Position numbers and translations under genes: made by a program. A stretch of DNA of 64,000 nucleotides from Candidatus Eisenbacteria bacterium (GTDB taxonomy: Bacteria; Eisenbacteria; RBG-16-71-46; JACRLI01): NCBI GenBank assembly GCA_016235265.1, contig JACRLI010000015.1:312401-376400 (forward strand). Reading direction: 5' to 3'. Below are positions 1 through 8,613 of this stretch, one piece after another (within the stretch, counting starts at the first letter, position 1; each line of letters opens with the position of its first letter). A model generated the notes under the pieces. That model was given only the letters and a program-made list of their open reading frames with translations. It was not told where the DNA came from and did not search any database.

Positions 1-265
1 TCCGAGGCCGGCCCCTCCAAACCGCGGGGCCGAAGCGTCCGCGGAGTATAGGGAGCGGTCCTCGGGGTGGTCAATGGGCCGCCGGGCACCCTGCCGGCCG
101 GGGCCCGCGCGGCTCGCTGGCGCGGCACCCCTACGACACTGCGGGGACGGTTTCGGTTCCCGCGACGCCGATAGACGGGCCGTCGCAGTCCCCGGGCGCG
201 GCCACCCTGTAGTCTGCTCCCCGCCGGAGAAGCGTGAAGCCTCTCCCGGCGCAAATCTGATTGCA
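1..265. other. Intergenic, no gene recognised
   Basis: GC-rich sequence downstream of the minus-strand BNR protein. I see no convincing reading frame, RNA gene or strong hairpin in it. Confidence 0.4.
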
Positions 266-2866
266 TCAGTGAAGCAGGACGAACCGCTCCACCTGCGTCA
301 CTCCCGGCAGCTCGGCGCGCACGAAATACACCCCTGCGGGAACCGGCCCGCGGCCGGGGCCGCGGCCGTCCCAGCGGACCTCGTGCGCCCCGGAGGGCCG
401 GGCGCCGTCCACGGGGCGCGCCAGCAGGCGGCCGGCCACGTCGAAGACGGAGATGCGCACCTGGCCGGCACGCGCCAGGCTGAACCCCAGCCGCACTCCA
501 CCCCGCGCCGGGCTGGGCCACGGGCGCTGCAGCCGGGTTTCGGGCGCCGGGGCATCCCCCACCGCCACCAGGCTCCACCGCAGGCGGGCCACCGAACGGC
601 AAACGCCGGGCGCGAACGCCGCGGAGCGGTACGTGCCGGTCATGAGCACCGGGTCGTCCCGGTTGATCGTAATCGTGTCGGGCACGACCCGGACGTAGCT
701 GAACGACACCGAGCCCTGGGCCGCCAGGCTCACACTGTCGGTCTGCGGCGCGAAGTAGCCGAGGCTGTCGCCCACGGTGTAGCGGAACACCTCCGCGAAC
801 GCGGACAGATTCGTCAAGGTGTAGTTCGCGCGGAGCGTGTCGGAGCGCACCACGGTGGTGTCGGCGGGGCATGCCAGCGAGAATCCGCTCAGGACCGGCG
901 CGGTGAAGGCATCCGGCGTGCCGAAGCGGCCGTCCGCCCAGGCCGGGAAGATCTGGTTGCCGCTGCTGGCCGCCGTCGAGTAATCGCCGAAGTTGGGCGC
1001 CGCACGGGAGGACACCTGCCAGGTGGAGGCCTGGTCGGTGATGCGCACGTTCGGTGACCACGAAGCGCCGCCATCGGAGGACCGGGCGAAGTAGATGTCC
1101 GTGCGCCCTCCGCGCTGCGGGTCGTTGCGCCGGTCGTACCAGAACACGTGCGCCAGCCCCAGCGAGTCCACTGCGATCATCGGCATGCACTGGTCGAAGT
1201 ACGGCGCGTCGTCGTTGAGCACCACCGGGGCATCCCACGTCGCGCCGTGGTCGCGGCTCACCGCCACCACCGCGTCGCGGTGGTCGCGCGCGACGCTGCC
1301 CGCCCCCGCGGAGACAGTCTCCAGGTCCAACGTGTACGCACCCACCGTGGAGTTCCACGAGCGCAGGTAGACAGTGTAGATGCCGGTCGAGGGCAGCGTC
1401 ACCCAGCCGAAGGTCTGCGCGCCGGTGCCGTAGCGGGCTTCCATGAGCAGGGTGTCGCCGGTGGGCATGCCGCCCAGGCGCACCCACGGAAACAGCGCCG
1501 CGTCCGGCGTCACGCTCACGCGCACCATCTGGCCGACGGTGCCCTGGAACTTGAAGTAGTCGAGGTCGGTGGTGGTGCTGATGTTGCCGCTGATGCGCAG
1601 CGGCAGGCCCACACTGTCGGCCTGGGCGGCCACGTTGTTGGGCTCCACCTCGGCGTGGGGCGCGGGAGGCGTGCCGCTGAACACCGGCTCCACGGACTCG
1701 TTCCAGGTCACGTAGATGGTCCCTCGATTGGGCCCGGCGGAGAGGTCCACCCCCGCGTTCGGGAACTCGAAGAACCCGTCCCGGCGATTGAAGCCCGGCG
1801 GGCCGGCATACCAGTTCGGGCGAATCGTCGCCACCGTGTCGGTCGGGGCGAACGAGGACCCGTGATCGCCGGACTTGCGGTGCAGCAGGAACGAGTGCTG
1901 GCCCGTGCCGGGGGGGCGACCCAGCCCGTCCTCCCAGAACACGTGCACCGCTCCCAGGTCGTCCACCACGATCCAGCCGCCCTGCACGTTGTCCCCGGGA
2001 ATCAGGGGCTGCAGGATGGTGAACGGGCTCCACGTGGCGCCGCCGTCCAGGGAGCGGGAGAACTCCATGCGGCCCTCTCCCGCACCGTTGATGAAGCGCG
2101 TGTATACGACATAGACGTAGTCGGAATCGGGATCGCAGCCGATCATCGGCTTGTCCTGGAAATCGGGCACCGTGGGGCTCACCGCAACCGGGGGGAGCCA
2201 CACGGGCGCGGCACCGGCAAACGTGCCCCGCAGCACGCCGATGGCGGAGATGTTGCCGGGCTGGAAGTAGAGGCTGCTGAACCACCAGTGGCCGCGGCGG
2301 TTCGCGCACAGCCCGGGATCGCCGTAAAGCTGCTCGCCGGCCCCCAGGCCCTGCAACGGCAGGTCCCCGCCGTCCGTCCAGGTCTGGCCGCCGTCGGAGG
2401 AGTAGGCGGAGGAGGAAATTGTCCCGGTGGTGAAGCCCTTCGAGTCGTTGAAGCCGAGGATCACCCGGGACCCGAACGCGGCCGCGGCGGTCTCCGATTG
2501 AGTCTCCCCGGTACCGTCCCCCGTGGGGTTGTTCACCCGCAGGTTGGCGAAGGGCGGAATGGAAAGAGTGCCCAGGCCCGAGGCGGGCGCGGCGATGGAC
2601 CTCGGCAGCGGCCAGGCGGGTCCGGGGTCCGCCGGGATCCTCCGAACCGCGGGCCTGGAGCCGTCGGATGTTTCCGATGCCGCGGAAACGCGGATGCCCC
2701 GCGCGGGCGCCCACACCTGCTCGTAGACACGGCGCGCGCCCGACGAGAGAAATCGGGGCGGCCCGAGCGGGGCGGGCTCGGACGCGGCGGTTGAGCTCAC
2801 GGGGGTTCCGGAGCCGGCGAAGACCAGGGCGACGGCGAGGGATGCAAGCGCGTGCGAGCGGTTCAA
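266..2866 (-). CDS. Secreted BNR/sialidase-like propeller protein with PPC domain and FlgD-type C-terminal tail
   Basis: This is an exported protein of 866 residues. The N-terminus is a signal peptide. BNR/Asp-box motifs of the form S-x-D-G-G-x-T-W recur near residues 155, 270, 535 and 590, which is typical of sialidase-like beta-propellers. A bacterial pre-peptidase (PPC) domain beginning HAEVEPNN (about residues 400-515) interrupts the propeller. The last 80 residues form a FlgD-like Ig domain (VFDVAGRLL, GVYFVRAELPG), the tail used for secretion or anchoring in FCB-group bacteria. The substrate is unknown, and no catalytic sialidase residues can be confirmed by eye. The start is TTG preceded by GGAGGCGCC. 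A perfect TATAAT lies 78 bases upstream. Confidence 0.85.
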   Translation of the reverse strand: MNRSHALASLAVALVFAGSGTPVSSTAASEPAPLGPPRFLSSGARRVYEQVWAPARGIRVSAASETSDGSRPAVRRIPADPGPAWPLPRSIAAPASGLGTLSIPPFANLRVNNPTGDGTGETQSETAAAAFGSRVILGFNDSKGFTTGTISSSAYSSDGGQTWTDGGDLPLQGLGAGEQLYGDPGLCANRRGHWWFSSLYFQPGNISAIGVLRGTFAGAAPVWLPPVAVSPTVPDFQDKPMIGCDPDSDYVYVVYTRFINGAGEGRMEFSRSLDGGATWSPFTILQPLIPGDNVQGGWIVVDDLGAVHVFWEDGLGRPPGTGQHSFLLHRKSGDHGSSFAPTDTVATIRPNWYAGPPGFNRRDGFFEFPNAGVDLSAGPNRGTIYVTWNESVEPVFSGTPPAPHAEVEPNNVAAQADSVGLPLRISGNISTTTDLDYFKFQGTVGQMVRVSVTPDAALFPWVRLGGMPTGDTLLMEARYGTGAQTFGWVTLPSTGIYTVYLRSWNSTVGAYTLDLETVSAGAGSVARDHRDAVVAVSRDHGATWDAPVVLNDDAPYFDQCMPMIAVDSLGLAHVFWYDRRNDPQRGGRTDIYFARSSDGGASWSPNVRITDQASTWQVSSRAAPNFGDYSTAASSGNQIFPAWADGRFGTPDAFTAPVLSGFSLACPADTTVVRSDTLRANYTLTNLSAFAEVFRYTVGDSLGYFAPQTDSVSLAAQGSVSFSYVRVVPDTITINRDDPVLMTGTYRSAAFAPGVCRSVARLRWSLVAVGDAPAPETRLQRPWPSPARGGVRLGFSLARAGQVRISVFDVAGRLLARPVDGARPSGAHEVRWDGRGPGRGPVPAGVYFVRAELPGVTQVERFVLLH

Positions 2867-2943
2867 GGCGCCTCCGGAGGAATGCGTGGATGCGGGCCTG
2901 GCGGCCCCGCGGGCTCTTCGGGGGACACCCGGGAATCTCTGCC

Positions 2944-2949
2944 ATTATA
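2944..2949 (-). promoter_or_regulatory. -10 box (TATAAT) upstream of the BNR protein
   Basis: A consensus TATAAT stands out in GC-rich sequence, 78 bases before the TTG start. No good -35 hexamer is visible at 16-18 bases spacing, so the promoter is only partly supported. Confidence 0.4.
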
Positions 2950-3006
2950 GATGCCGGGGGACGGTCGGGGAATCGCGGGCTGTCGGCGGGCCGGCGGGGA
3001 GCTGGG

Positions 3007-3035
3007 CGGGGCAGGCAGCCGGGCTGCCTGCCCCG
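3007..3035 (-). terminator. Hairpin terminator after the DUF1326 gene
   Basis: Perfect 14-base inverted repeat (CGGGGCAGGCAGCC and its complement) around a single central base, 14 bases past the stop. There is no T tract, so the hairpin alone or Rho would have to act. Confidence 0.5.
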
Positions 3036-3048
3036 CGACGCGATATTC

Positions 3049-3738
3049 CTACTCCGTGACCGCCCCGTGCGCCCGCACCTTGATGGTGAAGCCGTTGCGG
3101 TTGTCCTGGAAATCGTAGCTGTGGTTCTCGTCCACACCCTTGTAGCCGTGCTTGGAGAATGCCAGCACGAAGCCCTCGTTGCCGCTGGAGCCCCAGTACT
3201 GCTGGTTGGCCAGCACCACGTGATTCCCGGGCTTGGACGCCGGGATGAACGTCAGCTCCACGTGGGCGCTGCCATCCGCCGTCTTCGCGGAGACCATCTT
3301 GGCGGTGCGCGTGAACTCGATGCCCGACTCGCTCTCGGTCATCTCGCCCCACTTCACCGGGTAGACCTTTCCCAGCATCTTCTTGATGGCGTCGCGCTGC
3401 GGCGCGGTCACCGACGGGTCCCAGGTGAGGTGTCCCCACGTGGCGTTGCCGTTCTTGAAGTCGGCACCCAGGTCGCCGGACATCCAGAACTTCGCGCCGG
3501 CGAGATCCAGCGCGCCGTAATGGCTGCCCTTCTCCATGGTGACCGCGTTGTCGAACTTGCAGGCGTGTCCGTCGGAGGGGTTCCCGTGGAAGTAGCACGA
3601 GCAGAACAGGTCGCAGGAGCAGGCTTCCACATAGTCGCCGCGGAATTCCCAGGTCTTCGCGCGGTCGGCGGTGGTCGCGCCGATCGCGGCGACGGCGGCC
3701 AGGGCCAGGAGGGACACGAGAATGATGCTGCGCTTCAT
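3049..3738 (-). CDS. Exported DUF1326 domain protein
   Basis: This is a 229-residue protein with an N-terminal signal peptide (MKRSIILVSLLALAAVAA). The mature region opens with YVEACSCDLFCSCYFHG, the Cys-rich signature of DUF1326, and continues with the conserved DGHACKFDN segment. The family has no established biochemical role; the clustered cysteines suggest metal binding or redox exposure. I start at the ATG at 3738 because GGAGG lies just upstream and the signal peptide begins there. A further in-frame extension to 3915 has no protein-like character. It stands alone between a hairpin terminator and the upstream dehydrogenase. Confidence 0.85.
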   Translation of the reverse strand: MKRSIILVSLLALAAVAAIGATTADRAKTWEFRGDYVEACSCDLFCSCYFHGNPSDGHACKFDNAVTMEKGSHYGALDLAGAKFWMSGDLGADFKNGNATWGHLTWDPSVTAPQRDAIKKMLGKVYPVKWGEMTESESGIEFTRTAKMVSAKTADGSAHVELTFIPASKPGNHVVLANQQYWGSSGNEGFVLAFSKHGYKGVDENHSYDFQDNRNGFTIKVRAHGAVTE

Positions 3739-3953
3739 GGAGGGCGCCTCCGTGTGCCCCGGGTGGGGCACGGAATTGCTCACGGCGCCGGCGATGCGGG
3801 AGCGCAGGTTCGAGTCGGGGGCGGCGCCGTGATGCGTGGTCACTGGTTTCGCGGTTGCGGCGCCTACCGCGGCGGCCCTGCGAGAAGATAGTACTGCGAA
3901 CCCGGGTGAAGGCAAGCGGAGACCACTCGTGAGAACCCGGTGTCATCAGGATT

Positions 3954-4919
3954 TCAGGGTGCTGCGGGAAACTCTGGCACGCGGCCCTCGAGCACCTCCA
4001 TGACGTCGCGGACCACCCAGCTCATGTTCCGCATCGCGGTCTCGGTGCGGGACGCCAGGTGGGGGGCGAGGGCCACGTTGGGCAGGCCCAGCAGCGGGTA
4101 GTCGCGCGTGATGGGCTCCGGGTCGTGGACGTCGAGCAGCGCCGCGCCGCCCGCCGGCGCCGCGCGGCGCGCCCAGGCGGCCAGCGCGCCGGCGTCCACC
4201 AGCATGCCCCGCGCGGTGTTCACGAACAGGCAGGAGCCCTTGAAGAGCGCGAGCTTCCCGGCCGTGATCAGGCCACGGTTGGCGGGCCTGCCGTCCACGT
4301 GCAGGGTGAGGATGTCCGACTCCGCGAATACGCGCTCGGGCGGGACGAATTCCAGCGCGCCCGGAACGCGGCCGCGCACCACCTCCTCGCCCAGCAGGTC
4401 GTGAGCCACCACCCGCATCCCGAAATCCAGCGCCAGCCGCGCCACGCGGCTGCCGATCCGCCCCACGCCGAGCACCCCCAGGGTGAGCTCGTTGAGCTGG
4501 CGCCGGCCCACCACGTCGGTCCTGAGCCGGTGCCACTCGGGCGTGGTCGGGACCGCGACCAGCCGGTGCCGGGGCCGGATGTGGTCCAGGACCAGGGCCC
4601 AGAAGTACTCCACCACCGCCTGGGTATTGGCATCCGGGGTATGCACCACGGCCACCCCCCGGGCCCGGCAGGCAGGCAGGTCAATGTTGTCGAGGCCCAC
4701 GCCGGCCCGACCGACCACGCGCAACCGGGGCCCGGCAGCCAGCGCCTCGGAGTCCACCCGGGTGTAGGTTCGCACCACCAGTCCATCCGCATCCGCCACG
4801 GCGGCCAGCAGGCCGGTCCGGTTCTCCGGCTCCAGGCGTGTCACGGTGGCGCGCTCCTCCAGCCACGCCGCGCACACCGGGTCCAGGGTCTCGCTCACCA
4901 CCACGCGGGGACGATTCAT
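3954..4919 (-). CDS. D-2-hydroxyacid dehydrogenase (phosphoglycerate dehydrogenase-like)
   Basis: NAD-dependent oxidoreductase of the D-isomer 2-hydroxyacid dehydrogenase family, 321 residues, which is normal for a form lacking a C-terminal ACT domain. The Rossmann glycine motif GVGRIG is at 151-156. The catalytic triad residues are visible as R237 (VNTARG), E268 (DVHDPEP) and H287 (APHLA). It could act on 3-phosphoglycerate, glyoxylate or hydroxypyruvate; the sequence alone does not decide, so no symbol is given. The ATG at 4919 is chosen because GGAGG and GAGGATC precede it and homology-like sequence begins there. It is divergent from the HU gene across 529 bases. Confidence 0.9.
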   Translation of the reverse strand: MNRPRVVVSETLDPVCAAWLEERATVTRLEPENRTGLLAAVADADGLVVRTYTRVDSEALAAGPRLRVVGRAGVGLDNIDLPACRARGVAVVHTPDANTQAVVEYFWALVLDHIRPRHRLVAVPTTPEWHRLRTDVVGRRQLNELTLGVLGVGRIGSRVARLALDFGMRVVAHDLLGEEVVRGRVPGALEFVPPERVFAESDILTLHVDGRPANRGLITAGKLALFKGSCLFVNTARGMLVDAGALAAWARRAAPAGGAALLDVHDPEPITRDYPLLGLPNVALAPHLASRTETAMRNMSWVVRDVMEVLEGRVPEFPAAP

Positions 4920-5312
4920 GAGATCCTCGATTCCTCCAATAGATACAGGGGTTTGCGGGCACTCCTTCGCGCCGGGCCTGAGCCGCGAACCGGGCCCGCG
5001 CGGGTTTTCCACCGGCCCGCAGTAAGCCCATCTTTCCACATCCGGCGCGCCGACACCAGCGCGGCGCCGCTCCCAGCCATCTCCGGAACGAGCTCCCGCC
5101 GGACCCTCCCCGGCGGCGCGCGCGGCGCGCGCACGCCGGCGGCGCGCCCGTCTTCCGACTGCCGCTCACCCGGTTCGCTGACCGTGGGGGGACACTTTCT
5201 CGGCGCGTGCGGGCGACGCGAGCCTTCGGTTGCCGCCGGAAGGCAGGCGAGTTTCACCCCGGCGGGCCGGGCCCAAAACCCGCCCGCCCTTCCAGCCCCC
5301 GGGGACGCCCCC

Positions 5313-5382
5313 AAAAAAAACTGCGAAAAAGGCCCGAAAAACATGGATATTTCTTGCGCGTGCCGATGGGCGTGCCTACACT
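5313..5382 (+). promoter_or_regulatory. HU gene promoter with upstream A tracts
   Basis: TTGCGC (5354-5359) and TACACT (5377-5382) are separated by exactly 17 bases. Upstream, three A runs (5313-5320, 5326-5330, 5337-5341) are centred about 11 bases apart, consistent with a UP element or curved DNA. The rest of the 4920-5448 gap shows no gene to me. Confidence 0.65.
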
Positions 5383-5448
5383 TCGCCTGTCGTTCGGGAC
5401 GAAACGCGTCCCTTGTCCTAGGTTCCACAGAGGAGGAGGAACTCACCG

Positions 5449-5736
5449 ATGGCGAAGTCGAAGAGCAAGTCGGAGATCATCGCGCACCTTGCTGGCAAGT
5501 CCGATCTCCCGAAGAAGCAGGTGGCCATGCTCCTGGAAGAGTTTGCCACGCTGGCCTACAAGGAAGCCAAGAACGCGTTCACGCTGCCGGGCATCGGCAA
5601 GCTCGTGCTGGTGAACCGCAAGGCGCGCATGGGCCGCAACCCGGCCACCGGCGCCACGATCAAGATCCCCGCCAAGCGCGTGGTGAAGTTCCGCGTCGCC
5701 AAGGCCTGCAAGGAGGCCGTGCTCGGCAAGAAGTAG
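5449..5736 (+). CDS. HU-family DNA-binding protein
   Basis: This is a 95-residue histone-like protein. It follows the HU/IHF pattern: an N-terminal helical dimerisation region (KSEIIAHLAG, KKQVAMLLEEF), the LPGIGKLVL turn, a beta-arm region (RKARMGRNPATG, with the RNPxTG signature) and a final helix (VAKACKEAVLG). A short Lys/Ser-rich leader (MAKSKSKS) precedes the domain. It binds and bends DNA as a nucleoid protein. An AGGAGGAGG ribosome site sits 9 bases before the ATG. It has its own promoter and is followed by a strong hairpin, so it is probably monocistronic and highly expressed. Confidence 0.95.
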   Translation: MAKSKSKSEIIAHLAGKSDLPKKQVAMLLEEFATLAYKEAKNAFTLPGIGKLVLVNRKARMGRNPATGATIKIPAKRVVKFRVAKACKEAVLGKK

Positions 5737-5754
5737 GCTCCGGTTTTCCGCGCG

Positions 5755-5791
5755 CGGCGCCGGGGCCATCTCGCCCCGGCGCCGTTGCTTT
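5755..5791 (+). terminator. Intrinsic-type terminator after HU
   Basis: A perfect 12-base stem, CGGCGCCGGGGC with its complement, a 6-base loop and then TTGCTTT. It starts 19 bases after the HU stop. Confidence 0.75.
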
Positions 5792-5826
5792 GCGCGAGTC
5801 ACTCCACCCGTGACATGAAGGACGAC

Positions 5827-6366
5827 ATGAAGAAGCCAATCCGCATCACGCTGCTCGCCGCGCTGGCCCTGGCCGTGGCGATGCCCGCCGCCGCGCTCGC
5901 CGGGGAAGGCGCGCAGACTCAGCCCGCGGCCGGCGCGAAGTCCGCGCCCGCGACTGCCAAGTTGAAGGCCAAGGTGAAGGGGACCATCCCGGTGAAGCCA
6001 GCCCAGCCGCCCTCGCACATCCAGGTGCAGCACATCCTGATCGGTTTCAAGGGCAGCGTGCCCGGCAAGCCCATCACCCGCACGCTGGAAGAGGCGAAGA
6101 AGCTCGCCTACGACATCCTGCAGCGCGCCCGCGACGGCGAGGACTACGACAAGCTGGTCGCGAAGTACACCGACGACCAGGCGCCGGGCGTCTACGGGAT
6201 GAGCAACAACGGCGTGGCGCCGGCCCAGGGGGAGTACCCGCGCAACGGCATGGTCCCGGCGTTCGGCAACGTGGGCTTCGAGCTCAGCGTCGGCAACATC
6301 GGCATCGCCGACTACGACAAGGCCAACAGCCCGTTCGGCTTCCACATCGTCAAGCGGGTAAAGTAG
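5827..6366 (+). CDS. Exported PpiC-type peptidyl-prolyl isomerase
   Basis: A parvulin-type rotamase of 179 residues with a signal peptide (MKKPIRITLLAALALAVAMP, ending near ALAG), so it probably acts on proteins in the periplasm. A low-complexity Ala/Lys/Pro linker precedes the single PpiC domain, which begins IQVQHILIGFKG. The domain shows the family pattern: EEAKKLAYDILQRARDGEDYD, a Y-T-D-D segment, MVPAFGNVGFEL and the terminal SPFGFHIVKRV. It lacks the SurA-like N-terminal chaperone helices. ATG 5827 is used because the signal peptide starts there; ATG 5815 is also possible, and neither has a strong ribosome site. Confidence 0.85.
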   Translation: MKKPIRITLLAALALAVAMPAAALAGEGAQTQPAAGAKSAPATAKLKAKVKGTIPVKPAQPPSHIQVQHILIGFKGSVPGKPITRTLEEAKKLAYDILQRARDGEDYDKLVAKYTDDQAPGVYGMSNNGVAPAQGEYPRNGMVPAFGNVGFELSVGNIGIADYDKANSPFGFHIVKRVK

Positions 6367-6429
6367 CCGCCTGCCCGGGTGCGCCCTCGCGTCCGGCGCA
6401 GGAGCGAGTCCCCAACGTCGCGCAGCACC

Positions 6430-6462
6430 GGGAGAGCCGGGGGCCCAGCCTCCGGCTCTCCC
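6430..6462. terminator. Hairpin between convergent genes
   Basis: A 14-base stem with one mismatch (GGGAGAGCCGGGGG against CCTCCGGCTCTCCC) and loop CCCAG. It lies between the convergent ppiC-like and barrel genes and could serve both. Confidence 0.55.
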
Positions 6463-6538
6463 CGCGACCGGCTGCCGCACTCTCCAGGGACCGATGCATG
6501 CGGCGGTGGCCGGGCTGGCCCCGCCGGGGCGAACCCGG

Positions 6539-7279
6539 CTAGCGCGAGCCCAGGAAGACCCGCAGCGAGATCGAGGCGAGCGTGCCGCTCACCTTGGACC
6601 CCACCGGCAGCAATTCGTCTCCCTCGGCCGAGACATGCGACATGAACAGTTCGGCTCCCACACCGGCCACGGTGAAGTCGCCGTCGGAGTAACGCACGGC
6701 GCTCAGCCCCAGCCCGCCGTAGGGGCCCCAGCCGGACTGGTACGCGAAGCGCTGGTTGGTGCCGTAGTCGGTGGAGGCCCCTCCCCCCCACTCCGGGCGA
6801 GGTTCCCAGCCCACGAACGCGCGGGTCCATCCCGCCCGCACCGAAGTCTCCAGGCGCGTCACGGAACCAAAGGGCTGGCGCTCCAGATCCAGCCGCGGTT
6901 CCCACCGCAGGCCCAGGCCCACCGAATTGTAGTAGCCCCTGGCGGGCGCAAACCCCGAGGCGTAGCTGCGGTCGTCGGTGTAGGGGAAGTTCAGCGGGTG
7001 CTTCAATTCGCGCCGGTGCACGATGGTGATGGGCACGTCCACCCACAGCGACCGCCCCACGGGGATGTCCACGTCCACTCCGAGCAGCAGGCCGCCGTCC
7101 ATGTAGTCCGCGAGCCCGCCGGAGAGCGCCGCCACTCCGGTGCGTCCGGAAACCCGGAAGGGCAGCGCGGAATTGCCGATCACTTCGCTGGAGGGGTACA
7201 CCGCGCCCGGAGCATCCCCCGCGGACGCGGGCGGAGCGGTCGCCAGCGCCGCCAGCAGCGCCAGGACGAGCGGCCGCAT
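6539..7279 (-). CDS. Small outer-membrane beta-barrel-like protein
   Basis: This is a 246-residue exported protein with signal peptide MRPLVLALLAALATAPPASA. The rest alternates amphipathic strands rich in Gly, Tyr and Trp (YYNSVGLGLRWEPRLDL, VRAGWTRAFVGWEP, YGGLGLSAVRY) and ends in a short strand, ISLRVFLGSR. This pattern fits a porin or OmpW-like barrel. No named family can be assigned. Its ATG overlaps the stop of the upstream lipoprotein gene by one base (TGATG), so the two are translationally coupled and probably function together at the envelope. Confidence 0.75.
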   Translation of the reverse strand: MRPLVLALLAALATAPPASAGDAPGAVYPSSEVIGNSALPFRVSGRTGVAALSGGLADYMDGGLLLGVDVDIPVGRSLWVDVPITIVHRRELKHPLNFPYTDDRSYASGFAPARGYYNSVGLGLRWEPRLDLERQPFGSVTRLETSVRAGWTRAFVGWEPRPEWGGGASTDYGTNQRFAYQSGWGPYGGLGLSAVRYSDGDFTVAGVGAELFMSHVSAEGDELLPVGSKVSGTLASISLRVFLGSR

Positions 7280-8514
7280 CAGAATCCCCTCACCAGCGTC
7301 ACCCGCTGCGTGGTGGAGTCGGCCTTGGAAGCCACCGGCACGCGCTCCATCACCGCGATGGTCCGGCCGTCCGGGGACCAGGCCGCGAAGTACCTCCCCA
7401 CGCCGTTCGGGAACGCCGTGAGCTGAACCGCGTTGCGGTCCGCGATGCGCCGCAGCCACAACTGGCTGCCGCCCTCGGCGCCGGCCTCGATCGCCAGGGA
7501 ATTGCCGTCGGGCGACCACGCGGCGAATTCGTTGCAGCGCACGCTGGACGCCAGGTCCACGACGCGCGGCACGTTTCGCACCAGCAGGGACAGGGAGTCG
7601 GGGCAGATCGCCTCGACAGTGATATCCGTCTCCGCGATCACGTAGTTGCAGGCGAAGATCACGCGCGCGCCGTCGGGCGAGAAGGACGGTGAGAATTCGT
7701 AGTCGGTCTTGATCTGCGTGCCGCAGTCGGAAGCGCCCAGGGTGGTCTTGTTGAGCAGCTTGCGTTCCAGGCACCCGCTGCGCAGCAGGATCACGCCGAT
7801 GCGTGTGTCCCCGTTGGAGACCGCCTCGTAGGTGATCTTGTAGAACACGCCCGGCTCGCTGGCGGGATTCACGCGGCCCCACGCGTACTTGCACACCGAG
7901 GTGTAGCGCGGGGCGGAGAAGTCGCCGGCCACATCCACGCAGACCAGTTCCGGCCACGTGAGCACCCACAGGTGCTCGGCGCCGTTGGGGCCGCCCCCGA
8001 AGAGGATGCGCCTCCCGTCGGAGGACCACAGCGGGCGATCCATGTTGTCGAAGGCCGCCGGCACTCCGGAGCCGCGGGTCTGCAGGGTGCGCGACTCGCC
8101 CGTCACCACGTCCACGACCATCAGCGAATCGTATCCCGCGGAGCCCGTGTGGGCGCGGACGAAGACCACCAGGTTGGGGCTGGAGCCGGTCGCCGGGCCG
8201 CGCTGCGGAAACACGTCCAGGGTGCCCGGGGGCGGATCGGTGAGTGCTCGGACCTCTCCCGAGGCGACGTCCACCTCGCACAGCCGCCATCCGCCGCTCA
8301 TGTGGCGCGGGAGGTACATCTTCGACCCGTCCGAGGACCAGGACGGCAGCCCTTCGGGCGCGTCGGCCGCGCCGCGGCTCAGTCGCTGGATCTCCGCGGC
8401 CACCGGGAACGGGGCCAGGCGGTTGCCCCGGCTGCAGCCGAGCAACAGCGCCGGGACGCACACGGCGAGCAGGATGGGCCGCCAGCGGCCCGCTGGGAAT
8501 CGAAGTTTGGGCAT
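7279..8514 (-). CDS. TolB-like PD40 beta-propeller lipoprotein
   Basis: A 411-residue lipoprotein. The signal ends in the lipobox LLLGC (Cys near residue 24). At least five PD40/WD40-like repeats carry the motif W/F-S-x-D-G (PSWSSDGSKMY, PLWSSDGRRILF, PSFSPDGARVIF, AAWSPDGNSLA, AAWSPDGRTIAV), as in TolB-type propellers. It is longer than a minimal propeller but has no peptidase domain. The likely role is a periplasmic-side scaffold. Start 8514 places the signal peptide at the N-terminus; a much longer in-frame extension upstream is antisense to xdhC and is rejected. It is coupled to the downstream barrel gene. Confidence 0.85.
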   Translation of the reverse strand: MPKLRFPAGRWRPILLAVCVPALLLGCSRGNRLAPFPVAAEIQRLSRGAADAPEGLPSWSSDGSKMYLPRHMSGGWRLCEVDVASGEVRALTDPPPGTLDVFPQRGPATGSSPNLVVFVRAHTGSAGYDSLMVVDVVTGESRTLQTRGSGVPAAFDNMDRPLWSSDGRRILFGGGPNGAEHLWVLTWPELVCVDVAGDFSAPRYTSVCKYAWGRVNPASEPGVFYKITYEAVSNGDTRIGVILLRSGCLERKLLNKTTLGASDCGTQIKTDYEFSPSFSPDGARVIFACNYVIAETDITVEAICPDSLSLLVRNVPRVVDLASSVRCNEFAAWSPDGNSLAIEAGAEGGSQLWLRRIADRNAVQLTAFPNGVGRYFAAWSPDGRTIAVMERVPVASKADSTTQRVTLVRGF

Positions 8515-8613
8515 GGTCCTCGGGCAGGATCGGCCGGACACCGGCGGAACCTCAGGCCGGCATGGTAGCAGCGCCGCCCGCCCCTGCCAAGGAAAGCGTG
8601 CTACAATTCCGGC

